Shown here: in pieces, positions 55,914-64,000 of the stretch
Layout: each line of letters begins with the position of its first letter
How positions within the stretch are numbered: position 1 is the first letter of the stretch
NCBI GenBank assembly: GCA_027487435.1
Contig: JAIYDP010000331.1
Span: 1 to 64,000 of the forward strand
Length of the DNA stretch: 64,000 nucleotides
Reading direction: 5' to 3'
Source: Verrucomicrobiaceae bacterium
GTDB lineage: Bacteria; Verrucomicrobiota; Verrucomicrobiia; Verrucomicrobiales; Akkermansiaceae
Notes under the pieces: model-generated
Databases searched by the model: none
Seen by the model: the letters and a program-made list of their open reading frames with translations, nothing else
What the model was told of the DNA's origin: nothing
Position numbers and translations under genes: made by a program

Positions 55914-58421
55914 ATGGAAGTTCTCACTTGGTATCCCCTGTTGTTCATTTTGCCAGCCTTGGTCATTCTTGGCTTAGCGTGGAAGTATTCGCTCGTTGAC
56001 CGCCCGCCCATCTTCAAGATGTTGGCGTTTGCCTGCCGAGCCATCGCCGTCTTGTTGTTGATCTTCGCACTGTGCCGACCTTTCCTCAAACATACCAACG
56101 ATGAAGCGCATTTCGTTTTTCTGTTAGACGTTTCAGAGTCGATCGACAATGCAGAAATGTCGCGCGGACTAACGGAAATCCAATCGGCCATTGCCAAGCT
56201 CGAAGCTAGCGATAGCTATCACATCGTGGCTTTTGCCAAGGAGAGTCGCGAACAAACCATGGAAGAACTGACCGCATTGATCAAAGATTGCAACATGGGA
56301 CGTGGCGACGCGAGCTTCCGCTCCGCGAGTCATTTGTCACAGGCGATGTCGTCATCACGTTTGCTTTTCCCCGCAAACAAAGCTCGTCGCATGGTGGTGA
56401 TGAGCGACGGCATCAGCGAAGAAAGTCTCGCCCCGATGTTGGCACGGTTGAAACAAGAAAAAACCGATGTGGTATTTCATAAGCTAGGCGCACTGGCGCA
56501 AGCGGAGGCGGCTGTCATCGCGCTGGAGGCACCATCGCCCGTGGCATTTGAGGGGGAAATCGTGCGCCTCAAAGTTCGCCTCAGTGCCAACCAGAAGATG
56601 AATGCCAAGCTGCGCATCACCAATCGCGGTGTGGTAGTCGCGGAAAAAACTGTGGCGCTCGATGAGCAAAAGGAAAGCACCGAGCGGGTGGACGTGGAGA
56701 TGACTACCTCCGGCGAGACCGTCTGGGAAGCGGAGATTTTGCCCGAGAAAGACTACTTCCCCATCAACAACAAAGTCGCCACCGGCATCTCGGTGCGCGG
56801 CAAGCCGCGCGTCCTCGTCATTCACGAACGCCCTCAAGCCATGCGCGCCGCCGAACGCTTGCTGCGCGAGCAAGGAGTGGAACTCGAAACACGGGGCGTC
56901 CGTGGGATTCCCGAGGAGATGCGCGAGTTGTTAGCCTTCGATGCCATCATCCTTGCCGATGTGCCTGCGACGGCCTTGGATCAAAAACAAATGCTACGCC
57001 TCAAAAGCTACGTCAGTGACTTTGGCGGCGGCCTGGTGATGATGGGTTCGGAAAACACCTATGGTCTCGGCGGATACTACAAAACCCCTGTGGAAGATGT
57101 ACTACCTTTGGTGTCGAGATTTGAAAAAGAAAAAGAAAAGCCGTCTATGGCCATGGTTCTTGTATTGGACCATTCTGGTTCCATGTCGGGTGCACCGATG
57201 GCTCTCGCCCGTCAAGCTGCCCACAGTGCTGCTGAGCTTCTCAGTGCCCAAGATCAGATTGCAGTTATCGCCTTTGATGACCAGCCGACCTTGGTTCTTG
57301 ATCTCACTCCTGCGGGAAACAAAGCACAAATCGCTGCTGCCATCGATTCCATCACCGAAGCTGGCGGCACCAATATGCAGCCTGCCATGGTGCAAGCGCG
57401 CGATATTCTCCGCGGAGCATCCGCAAAAGTGAAGCACGTCATTGGCCTCACCGATGGCCAGACCGATGCATCGAACATGGTGCAGCTTTGCCAAGAAATG
57501 GCTGATGCCGGTATGACCGTATCGACGGTGGCCATGGGCGATAGTGCCGCAGGGGAATTATTGGCGCAGATGGCCGAAGCTGGCAACGGTCGCTTCTATC
57601 AAACAAACGCACCAGAAAATGTGCCGCAGATCTTCACGAGGGAAACCATGCAGGCATCCCGCTCCGCCATCAAAGAAGACATCTATCAAGTGGCTGTCGT
57701 GGCGGATCACCCCATGCTGGCTGGATTTACAGATGCCACGCTTCCTCCCGTGCTTGGCTATGTGATGGCGCGGCCTAAGCCTACTGCGCAAGTTTTGCTC
57801 TCGTTAGAATCTGGAGATCCTTACCTCGCTGTCGGACGATATGGCACGGGCATGGGAGTTTGTTGCACGGCAGATTTGACAGAGCGCTGGAGTAGCGAAT
57901 GGCTCACTTGGGGTGGCTGCGGAAAGTTCTGGGCGCAAATTCTACGTGGCATCTTGAAACGTGCCGATGCTACCGGCATCGAAGCCCGCACCACCTTAGA
58001 ACAAGATCAGCTTAGTCTGCAAATTCGCCGCACCGATGAAGCAGGTCGCCCGCTTTCTGACATCCGTTGGCAACCCTATGCACTCGACGAAAATGGCAAA
58101 GAGCGCGAGGTCAAGGTTAGCGAAACAGGCATCGGGCGATACGCAGTCAACGTCTCGTTGAAAGATGCGGAAGCTTTGACATTCCGTCTCAATGACACTG
58201 AATACGGCAAAGTGAAATTCCTGCAATGGCTCCGCCCCTACCCTGCCGAATATCGACTATCAACCAAGATCGATCCCGCGCTCAACACACTGCCGAACTT
58301 TTCAGTAGAAGAAATCAAACAAGGCCTACCCGCAGTTAGCATCCGTAGCAGCTTGATTCCCCTGCTCTGTTTCATCGCCATAGGCTTCTTGATCGCTGGT
58401 CTTGTGCTACGCCGCGTTTGA
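55914..58421 (+). CDS. double VWA / GATase-like membrane protein
   Basis: This is an 835-residue protein from the ATG at 55914, one base after the previous stop; an upstream in-frame TTG at 55905 would add three residues. Two N-terminal helices (about 8-25 and 38-57) precede VWA domain 1 with intact MIDAS (LLDVSES, residue about 73). A GATase-like domain lies at about 295-390 (RVLVIHERPQAMRAAERLLR, YGLGGYYKTPVEDVLPL). VWA domain 2 has an intact DHSGS motif near 417, and a last membrane helix lies at the C-terminus (LIPLLCFIAIGFLIAGLVL). The family is common in Verrucomicrobiota and Planctomycetota and lies beside MoxR genes. The role is probably in envelope integrity, but it is not established. 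Confidence 0.82.
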   Translation: MEVLTWYPLLFILPALVILGLAWKYSLVDRPPIFKMLAFACRAIAVLLLIFALCRPFLKHTNDEAHFVFLLDVSESIDNAEMSRGLTEIQSAIAKLEASDSYHIVAFAKESREQTMEELTALIKDCNMGRGDASFRSASHLSQAMSSSRLLFPANKARRMVVMSDGISEESLAPMLARLKQEKTDVVFHKLGALAQAEAAVIALEAPSPVAFEGEIVRLKVRLSANQKMNAKLRITNRGVVVAEKTVALDEQKESTERVDVEMTTSGETVWEAEILPEKDYFPINNKVATGISVRGKPRVLVIHERPQAMRAAERLLREQGVELETRGVRGIPEEMRELLAFDAIILADVPATALDQKQMLRLKSYVSDFGGGLVMMGSENTYGLGGYYKTPVEDVLPLVSRFEKEKEKPSMAMVLVLDHSGSMSGAPMALARQAAHSAAELLSAQDQIAVIAFDDQPTLVLDLTPAGNKAQIAAAIDSITEAGGTNMQPAMVQARDILRGASAKVKHVIGLTDGQTDASNMVQLCQEMADAGMTVSTVAMGDSAAGELLAQMAEAGNGRFYQTNAPENVPQIFTRETMQASRSAIKEDIYQVAVVADHPMLAGFTDATLPPVLGYVMARPKPTAQVLLSLESGDPYLAVGRYGTGMGVCCTADLTERWSSEWLTWGGCGKFWAQILRGILKRADATGIEARTTLEQDQLSLQIRRTDEAGRPLSDIRWQPYALDENGKEREVKVSETGIGRYAVNVSLKDAEALTFRLNDTEYGKVKFLQWLRPYPAEYRLSTKIDPALNTLPNFSVEEIKQGLPAVSIRSSLIPLLCFIAIGFLIAGLVLRRV

Positions 58422-58472
58422 TGCGCAGCAAGCCAAGGACTGCCGTTACGCCTCGTTTTTTTTCATAAAGAT

Positions 58473-58500
58473 GCGCCCCCTATGACATTGGGGCGCGGTT
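58473..58500 (+). terminator. hairpin terminator candidate after the VWA operon
   Basis: GCGCCCC and GGGGCGC form a perfect 7-bp stem around a 10-base loop at 58473-58496, followed by GGTTTT. The T run is short, so termination may be weak. It lies between the plus-strand operon end (58421) and the convergent Gfo/Idh gene (ends at 58527). On the minus strand no T run follows. Confidence 0.5.
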
Positions 58501-58526
58501 TTGAAGCGAATGATCTAAGCAGAAAA

Positions 58527-59687
58527 TCAGGCCTCTAATTTGGTCCAGGCGGAGTTATTTTTCGAAGAACGCACGGCTGCTTCGATGAACGCCATTCCCG
58601 TGACCCCGTCATCGATCGATGGGAAGTCATAGCCCTCTGCGGGAGCAGACTTACCAGAAACGGCATCGCTGATGGCTTCTGCCGCGGCACAGTAAATGTT
58701 CGCAAAGGCTTCGATAAATGCTTCCGGATGACCAAAGGGCGTGCGAGTGAATTTGGATGCCGCACTGCCGTTGTAGGAATTGCCGCGGCGCCAAATTTGG
58801 CGGGGGCGTTCGGCATGCTTCAGAATGAGTTCGTTGGGGTGTTCTTGGTGCCACTCCAGTGATCCTTCCGTGCCGTAAACGCGGATGTTTAGATTGTTTT
58901 CGTCGCCATGTGAAATTTGTGAGGCGTAGAGAATGCCTTTGGCTCCACCTTTGTAGCGGACAAGCATGTTGCCATCGTCATCGAGAGGGCGACCGGGGAT
59001 GAAGGTGCTGAGTTCGGCGGCGATTTCATCGATTTCGAGACCAGTGATGTATTGCGCAAGGTTTTCGGCATGAGTGCCGATGTCGCCAATGCAGTTAGAA
59101 ATGCCCGAGATGCTGGGATCCATGCGCCAGTTGGAGATCGAACCATCGCTTTGATCTTTGAGCGCGGTAATGGCATAACCTTGTGGATATTCGACAACCA
59201 CTTTAAGAATTTTGCCGATTTTGCCTTCCTGCACCATTTGTCGAGCTTCCTTGACCATCGGGTAGCCGGTGTAGTTGTGCATAAGAGCAAATACGCAGCC
59301 ACTGGCGCGCACAGCTTCTTGGAGCAACTTCCCTTCCGCGAAAGAAAAAGCTAAGGGTTTCTCACAAATGATGTGAATGCCGACGTCCAGAAAGCATTTG
59401 GCGACTTTGTAGTGTAGGTCATTGCGCGCGACGATGCTGACGAAGTCGATGCGTTTGTCCGCGGGCAAAGCGGCTTCGGCTTGCGCCATTTCCTCGTAAC
59501 TCGTGTAAACGCGACTCGGATCGAGGAAGAAATCTTCGCCAGAGAGGCGCGATTTTTCTGGATTGGAAGAAAAACATCCAGCGACAAGCTCGATGCGTCC
59601 GTCAAGATTTGCTGCCATGCGATGCACCGTGCCAATGAAGGCGCCCCGGCCACCGCCCACCATGCCCATACGTAGTTTGCGATTCAT
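58527..59687 (-). CDS. Gfo/Idh/MocA-family oxidoreductase
   Basis: This is a 386-residue protein from the ATG at 59687; the upstream in-frame start at 59747 adds a segment unlike the family. The Rossmann nucleotide-binding loop GMVGGGRGAFIG is at residues about 8-19, and CEKPLAF at about 122 carries the conserved Lys. A DIGTHAENLAQY block lies in the C-terminal domain, which is beta-sheet. NAD(P)-dependent oxidation or reduction of a sugar-like substrate is expected; the substrate is unknown. It lies downstream of the minus-strand VWA pair with 90 bp between and may be transcribed with it. Confidence 0.9.
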   Translation of the reverse strand: MNRKLRMGMVGGGRGAFIGTVHRMAANLDGRIELVAGCFSSNPEKSRLSGEDFFLDPSRVYTSYEEMAQAEAALPADKRIDFVSIVARNDLHYKVAKCFLDVGIHIICEKPLAFSFAEGKLLQEAVRASGCVFALMHNYTGYPMVKEARQMVQEGKIGKILKVVVEYPQGYAITALKDQSDGSISNWRMDPSISGISNCIGDIGTHAENLAQYITGLEIDEIAAELSTFIPGRPLDDDGNMLVRYKGGAKGILYASQISHGDENNLNIRVYGTEGSLEWHQEHPNELILKHAERPRQIWRRGNSYNGSAASKFTRTPFGHPEAFIEAFANIYCAAAEAISDAVSGKSAPAEGYDFPSIDDGVTGMAFIEAAVRSSKNNSAWTKLEA

Positions 59688-59777
59688 GTTAAGTAGAGCG
59701 AATTTATCGCCCAGAGGCGAGACTTTGTCCAGCGAGGACTGCGACAAGTTTTTTTGCGATCAGATGGAATGCATCGA

Positions 59778-62000
59778 TTAGAACTGTCCGCTGAGTTTGC
59801 GGAAGATCCAGAACAAGGCGAGCAGGGTGATCAGGAAGGTGATGGTGATCCAATGATGCCAAAGAGGAATGCGATTTTCTAACGGGCGTGGCTCAGGGAG
59901 CGCGTTGATTTCTTTGATCAAATTTTCGAGCGCTTGCGGCGAGATCATCCGCCCTTTGGCAATTCGGGAAAGTTCTTCTAACACTTCTGGGCGAGCGGGT
60001 TGGCCAGTTTTTTCTAGGTCGATGGTCTGCGCTAGAATGGTGGTAGAGACAGGCTTGGCATCGTCGCCTACAATGTTAGCAGTCAATTTCCATGCGCCCG
60101 GTGCATCGATGAGGAATCGACCACGGAAGCTGCCCCAAGAGTTATCATCTTTGATGAGTTCGATCATGCGCGATGAACCTTGCGGCGAGGTGAGATTGAT
60201 GGCGACTTTGCCATCATTGAGGGGAGCGCCATTTTTGTCGAAGGCATTGGCGCTGAGCGTAACAGAATCGCCTGGCGACGGACGTTCTGGTGTGTAAAAG
60301 ACCCGAAGTTGTTGCCCTGCGGCCATGTTGCGCTGGTAGGACATCCATCGCGCGACTTGCCCCCAATAGCGATAGTGGTATTTGTCCTCGACGCCACGAC
60401 GCCAGCGCCATGCAGAGTCGATGCCCATGTGGAGGATTTTTCCACTTCCTGCGGTTTTGGTGACGATGAGAGGAACTCGACCATAGTTGCCGGAGAACCG
60501 ATTGGCGTGAACGGCGAGCACGGTAGTACCGGCTTTAGCACGTTGGATGGGGGCATGCCAATAAAAGCCAGGCAGACTTTGCCAGACCATGGGATTGTCC
60601 TCCTCCGTGTCACCTAGCATGGTAAGGAGCGAAGCAGCACCATCCGAAGTAAGAGCCAATGGCGCTGGGTTAACCTCAGTAATGCCATTCTTTTTTGCAG
60701 CATCGAGATAGACGGGCAGAAGGTCGGAGAGGGCGGTATCGAGGAGCGAAAATTGATTTCCTTGAGGGCCCGGGAGAAACACGAGGCCAGCGGCTTGGTT
60801 CTCTACTAAGCCACGGATCAGCTCGCATTGGGGTTTGGTCAGTTGATTGTCATTGATTCCGACATCGCCGAGAAAAATGACATCATACTGCGCGAGGTCT
60901 TCGATTTTTTCGGGGAATTTTTCTATGTAGTCAGGTCCACCGCCAATTCCAAGTTGCGGATGGAAGAGCAGGCAGGAGAGTGAGACACCAGGGTCGCGGG
61001 AGAGGGCGTTGCGCAAATATCGGTATTCCCAACGAGGCAAGGACTCGATAACCAGCACGCGGATTTTTTCTGGTTTGCCAGTGAGGCTGAAGCTACGAGC
61101 GTTATTTTGTGGGACGAGTTCTTCTTTGGCGACGGGAAAAGAAAGCTCGAGGGTGGAAGAGCCTTCTTTTTCTAGCTTCCAAAGGATGCTGTCAAAAACA
61201 GTTTTGTTTGGCGGCAGTGTGATAGCTTTGGTTCGCTCGCGGCCTGAATTGTCGCGCAGGCGAACAGTCGTGCGCACTTCGCGGTTGAGTGAACTGCGGA
61301 TAGAAAAAGGAATCTGAAGATTTTCGCCGACAATAGCGTAGGTAGGGGCATTGATATCGAGAAGATCCAAGTCGGGCAGTCGCGCGGGAGCGCCCGTGGG
61401 GATTGTGTAAAGCGGGATTTTGCGGAGGAGAAATTTTTGTGCGGAAGAGACGGGCGGAGAACCGAGGTTCCAATCGCCATCAGAGATGAGAATCGCAGCG
61501 CGGAGGTTATTTTCCTTTTGGAGGATTTCTTCGAGCGGTTGACTGAGGTCGGTGCCTGCGGATGCTTGCAGAGCGGGATCTTCAGGCTGCTGAGCAAAGG
61601 GGCGGGTAATGATTTCATTGGCTCCGTTTGCAGCTAGTGAATTCCATAGTGGGGATTCGAGAATGCGTTTGGTGAAATCGGCACGGGTGGTAATTTCTTG
61701 CTTTGGCGAAAGGATCTCAGGGAGTTGGGCATCGGTGGTCAGCATCGATTTCGAATCGTCCCACAGAATAGCGATACGTGGCTTGGTGTTTGGCGTGACC
61801 GTGGTGCGCCATTCGGGTTGCTGGAGCATGATCGCCACGAGTGTCGCGATAAAAAATCGCATCGTTTCTAGGAATAATGCGCGTTTTTTATCAGGAGCAC
61901 GGTGGTAGGAAACAATACAAAGCCATAGAACGGTGATCAGCGCGACCGCAGCGGTGCTGATACTAAAAGTGCTAGGAGAAAGTGTAAGTTGGCCGATCAT
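59778..62000 (-). CDS. VWA / GATase-like membrane protein, second copy
   Basis: This is a 740-residue protein. Two N-terminal helices (about 14-32 and 46-62) precede a VWA domain with MIDAS DDSKS near residue 82. Beta-rich regions follow, and then a GATase-like part at about 315-440: RVLVIESLPRWEYRYLRNAL, YDVIFLGDVGIND and NQAAGLVFLPGPQGNQFSLL. A C-terminal membrane helix (WITITFLITLLALFWIFRKL) closes it. It is paralogous in plan to the 55914-58421 protein but has only one clear VWA. The start is 47 bp after the stop of the BatA-like gene on the same strand, so the two probably form an operon. Confidence 0.78.
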   Translation of the reverse strand: MIGQLTLSPSTFSISTAAVALITVLWLCIVSYHRAPDKKRALFLETMRFFIATLVAIMLQQPEWRTTVTPNTKPRIAILWDDSKSMLTTDAQLPEILSPKQEITTRADFTKRILESPLWNSLAANGANEIITRPFAQQPEDPALQASAGTDLSQPLEEILQKENNLRAAILISDGDWNLGSPPVSSAQKFLLRKIPLYTIPTGAPARLPDLDLLDINAPTYAIVGENLQIPFSIRSSLNREVRTTVRLRDNSGRERTKAITLPPNKTVFDSILWKLEKEGSSTLELSFPVAKEELVPQNNARSFSLTGKPEKIRVLVIESLPRWEYRYLRNALSRDPGVSLSCLLFHPQLGIGGGPDYIEKFPEKIEDLAQYDVIFLGDVGINDNQLTKPQCELIRGLVENQAAGLVFLPGPQGNQFSLLDTALSDLLPVYLDAAKKNGITEVNPAPLALTSDGAASLLTMLGDTEEDNPMVWQSLPGFYWHAPIQRAKAGTTVLAVHANRFSGNYGRVPLIVTKTAGSGKILHMGIDSAWRWRRGVEDKYHYRYWGQVARWMSYQRNMAAGQQLRVFYTPERPSPGDSVTLSANAFDKNGAPLNDGKVAINLTSPQGSSRMIELIKDDNSWGSFRGRFLIDAPGAWKLTANIVGDDAKPVSTTILAQTIDLEKTGQPARPEVLEELSRIAKGRMISPQALENLIKEINALPEPRPLENRIPLWHHWITITFLITLLALFWIFRKLSGQF

Positions 62001-62047
62001 GGTGGGATGGATGTGTCAGTTGGGTCGGAAGAGGTGGCTCTGACAGA

Positions 62048-64000
62048 TCATGTAGAATGAGGCGAAGTCACGAGGGGCCGTGTGGTGGGAGAGGTAGAAG
62101 AAGGGCGTTTTTGCAAGCAAAGGATAGCTTCTGCGATGAGGAAAAATAAAACGGCGGTAAGGAAAAGCTGCCAGATTTCTTTTTCTTCGTTGTCGGTGGT
62201 GTGAGCTGAATTGTCTTCGAAAAGGCTGAATTTGAACCCTTGCAAGAGAGGCGTTAGTTCGGTTTTCTGAAGAGCTACTGGTTCGTATTCTGCGGCAGGT
62301 ACGTTAGCAGCGACGACGCGTTCGCCGAGGCGATAAACTCCCGCGCTCATGGCTGGATCCACAGCGGCATCTTGACTGAAATCATCGATGCGACTGCGCG
62401 ATTCATTGGCAACGGGCAGTGCGCCGTCCTGATTTACATTAGCGAGTAGCGCAGCATCAAAGCGGCTCGCGCCTGCTAAAACAGCGCGTTGGATTGCAGG
62501 TAAGAGCAAGTGAGCATCACCAAGGTTACTCCAGGTATAATCTGGTGTGGAGGCGAAAAACGATGCTGTTCCCTGCTCGACGATCAGGCGGGAATAGAAG
62601 GTCGATTTGTCATCCCACGTTGCAAGTGATGTAAGCAGACCGGGGTTTGCTTCGACCTGCTGGCGTTTGATCGCTTTCAAGGTTTGTCCTACGAGGGGCG
62701 TGCCATTGACGGTATCGCGAAGTAGTCCATCGGTGTGATTCCATGAATCGAGAATGAAAAATTTCCCATTGGCTGCGGTGACGATGGGAGCCCAACTGAC
62801 CCCGAGGAAACTGCCCTTGTGATTCTCTTTTGGGGCAAAGAAAAGCACTTGTCCTCCTTGGGTAAGGTAAGAACGCAGCGGAGCGGCGGCGGCATCATCA
62901 GGAAGCGGAGCAGCCCAGAGAATGGCGGCATAATCGGAGAGGCCAGCAGCTTTGCTGATGAATTGTGAAGGAGCAACGGTTTCACTGCTTTGATTGTTGA
63001 AGTTATTCGGCGCAGCGGAGGCAGCGAGATAATTGGCTGATTCTCCGGGCTGGGAAACGATCAGAGATTTCACCGGACGAGCGGCGGAATAGGTGAAATA
63101 CACTGTGTTGTCGCGAGGATTTGAGTCGCCGGGGATATTGAGCCAACCTGAGCCTGTTTCTTGTTTGGGAGGAAGTTTGACACGTTTCTGGAAACGCAAA
63201 TTCTGTCCTTCGAGCGTTACCGTATCGGTAGTTTTTGCACCGTTGAGGCCGAGAGTGAGAGGAAGATTGACGGCGTTAGTTGAGTCGCTGGTTCTCTGTA
63301 GTTCTAGGTCAAGAATGAGTTCGTCCGCGTTGCGTTGGGAGGATAGGATGCGCAGCGCATGGTTGGAATTGGAGATGCCTGTTAGCGAGAGAATCCGAAG
63401 CGATGGTTTTTGCGGCACGGAACTCAACGTAGCGAGAGCTGTGGCCCAGCGCTCGCTATCGGGCGACCAATCTTGTTGCTGCATATCTGAAGCAATCCAG
63501 ATTTCTGTGCGTCCCGGCTGGGTTTCGAGAATGAACTCGGCGGCTCGCTTCAAAAGGCTGGAAATGTCGGCAGTAGTATCCGTTGCACGGGTGTTGGTGA
63601 TTTCGGTCAGAACTTCAGGCGAAGGCACATCCATGGGCGTGGAAGTTGCGGAGTCGATCAAAACGAGGCGTGTTGCGTCAAGTTGGGACATGGCATCGCG
63701 GACGCGATCAAGCGCGAGTTCGCGCCGACTGGCACTGGCACCATCGGCTGTGGTCTCCATAGAAGCGGAGCGGTCGAGAATGAAGATGACCGTATCAAAG
63801 GATTTGCCTCCCCAGCCCAGGAGTCCGCCAAGCATAGGTCTGGCAGCGGCTGTGGCTAAACAGGCAATGCCTAAAGCACGAGCCGTGAGAATGAGGATGT
63901 GACGCAGTTTTTTCTTACCCCGAGATTCGCGAGTGGCCTTGAGCAAGAACTGCATGGCGGCCCACGCCACAGTCTTGTGACGGCGACGGTTCAAAAGGTG
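62048..64000 (-). CDS. BatA-type membrane protein with VWA domain (N-terminus outside window)
   Basis: About 650 residues are visible; the 5' end lies beyond base 64000. The visible start HLLNRRRHKTVAWAAMQFLL is the usual interior of the BatA N-terminal domain, so only about 20 residues are missing and the TTG at 63994 is not a start. A helix follows at about 35-55, then VWA with intact MIDAS (FILDRSASM). Beta-rich middle regions and a last helix near the C-terminus (IWQLFLTAVLFFLIAEAILC) follow. The Ser/Thr-rich tail is short. With the next gene it repeats the BatA + VWA/GATase plan of the plus-strand operon. Confidence 0.85.
   Translation of the reverse strand, partial: HLLNRRRHKTVAWAAMQFLLKATRESRGKKKLRHILILTARALGIACLATAAARPMLGGLLGWGGKSFDTVIFILDRSASMETTADGASASRRELALDRVRDAMSQLDATRLVLIDSATSTPMDVPSPEVLTEITNTRATDTTADISSLLKRAAEFILETQPGRTEIWIASDMQQQDWSPDSERWATALATLSSVPQKPSLRILSLTGISNSNHALRILSSQRNADELILDLELQRTSDSTNAVNLPLTLGLNGAKTTDTVTLEGQNLRFQKRVKLPPKQETGSGWLNIPGDSNPRDNTVYFTYSAARPVKSLIVSQPGESANYLAASAAPNNFNNQSSETVAPSQFISKAAGLSDYAAILWAAPLPDDAAAAPLRSYLTQGGQVLFFAPKENHKGSFLGVSWAPIVTAANGKFFILDSWNHTDGLLRDTVNGTPLVGQTLKAIKRQQVEANPGLLTSLATWDDKSTFYSRLIVEQGTASFFASTPDYTWSNLGDAHLLLPAIQRAVLAGASRFDAALLANVNQDGALPVANESRSRIDDFSQDAAVDPAMSAGVYRLGERVVAANVPAAEYEPVALQKTELTPLLQGFKFSLFEDNSAHTTDNEEKEIWQLFLTAVLFFLIAEAILCLQKRPSSTSPTTRPLVTSPHST

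Larger units (their letters stand above)
41619..58421 (+). other. putative six-gene operon: giant TPR protein plus MoxR-DUF58-BatA-VWA genes
   Basis: Six plus-strand genes lie with gaps of 2, 14, 8, -4 and 1 bp. The order is giant TPR, BatC-like, MoxR, DUF58, BatA/VWA and double VWA/GATase. A weak hairpin follows at 58473. A promoter is expected in 41483-41618, which is AT-rich; candidate TTGATA and TTTACA boxes are present but not convincing. Confidence 0.7.

Noticed and set aside
63093-63902. Plus-strand 269-residue open frame at the right edge
   Set aside because: Antisense to the BatA-type gene with clear VWA motif; the product is Ser/Arg-rich and unlike known proteins.

Overview
The window looks like chromosomal DNA from a member of the Verrucomicrobiota; a planctomycete is the main alternative. 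This is inference from gene content. Proteins with VWA, BatA and glutamine-amidotransferase-like domains, very large secreted TPR proteins, DUF4159, DUF1826-like, sulfatase and Gfo/Idh/MocA families occur together, and I see few clear Shine-Dalgarno sites. GC content is moderate. I see no rRNA, tRNA or CRISPR array.

Layout. (1) 1-2,700 is accessory DNA. It holds the first codons of an IS630-type transposase, a decayed IS91-type (HUH) transposase fragment, and three small genes for membrane or exported proteins, each preceded by a related leader sequence. (2) 2,724-6,002 (minus) is a three-gene proton-channel unit: an ExbB/TolQ-like protein with an N-terminal zinc ribbon and two ExbD-like coiled-coil partners, only one of which keeps the membrane Asp. 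(3) 6,271-10,504 holds ordinary single genes: a beta-propeller protein, an exosortase-like membrane protein, a DUF1826-like protein and a TIM-barrel sugar isomerase. (4) 10,775-38,234 is one uninterrupted run of 12 plus-strand genes, many overlapping by ATGA. It encodes four exported TPR proteins (two of them paralogous giants of 2,527 and 2,174 residues with repeated beta-modules and a PA14-like segment), a small PH-like protein, ExbB, two ExbD, a TonB-like anchor without a TonB C-domain, a DUF4159 membrane protein, another membrane protein and a PDZ/toroid/HEAT protein. This is the best candidate for an undescribed system: a proton-motive-force-driven envelope machine whose extracytoplasmic part is a giant TPR/beta-sandwich scaffold.

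(5) 38,364-41,482 holds a sulfatase, a GNAT acetyltransferase and a protein with an IspH-like fold that has lost iron-sulfur cysteines. The last is preceded by two copies of a 17-bp palindrome-like site. (6) 41,619-58,421 is a second plus-strand operon: a 3,005-residue exported TPR protein, a BatC-like membrane coiled-coil protein, MoxR ATPase, DUF58, a BatA/VWA protein and a double-VWA/GATase protein. (7) A Gfo/Idh/MocA oxidoreductase and a second BatA-like plus VWA/GATase-like pair lie on the minus strand, facing the first pair. The last gene runs off the right edge.

The common theme is envelope machinery. There are two ExbB/ExbD-type energy-transducing units, one linked to giant TPR proteins, and a MoxR-DUF58-VWA operon that itself starts with another giant TPR protein. 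Functions of the giant proteins cannot be assigned from sequence alone.
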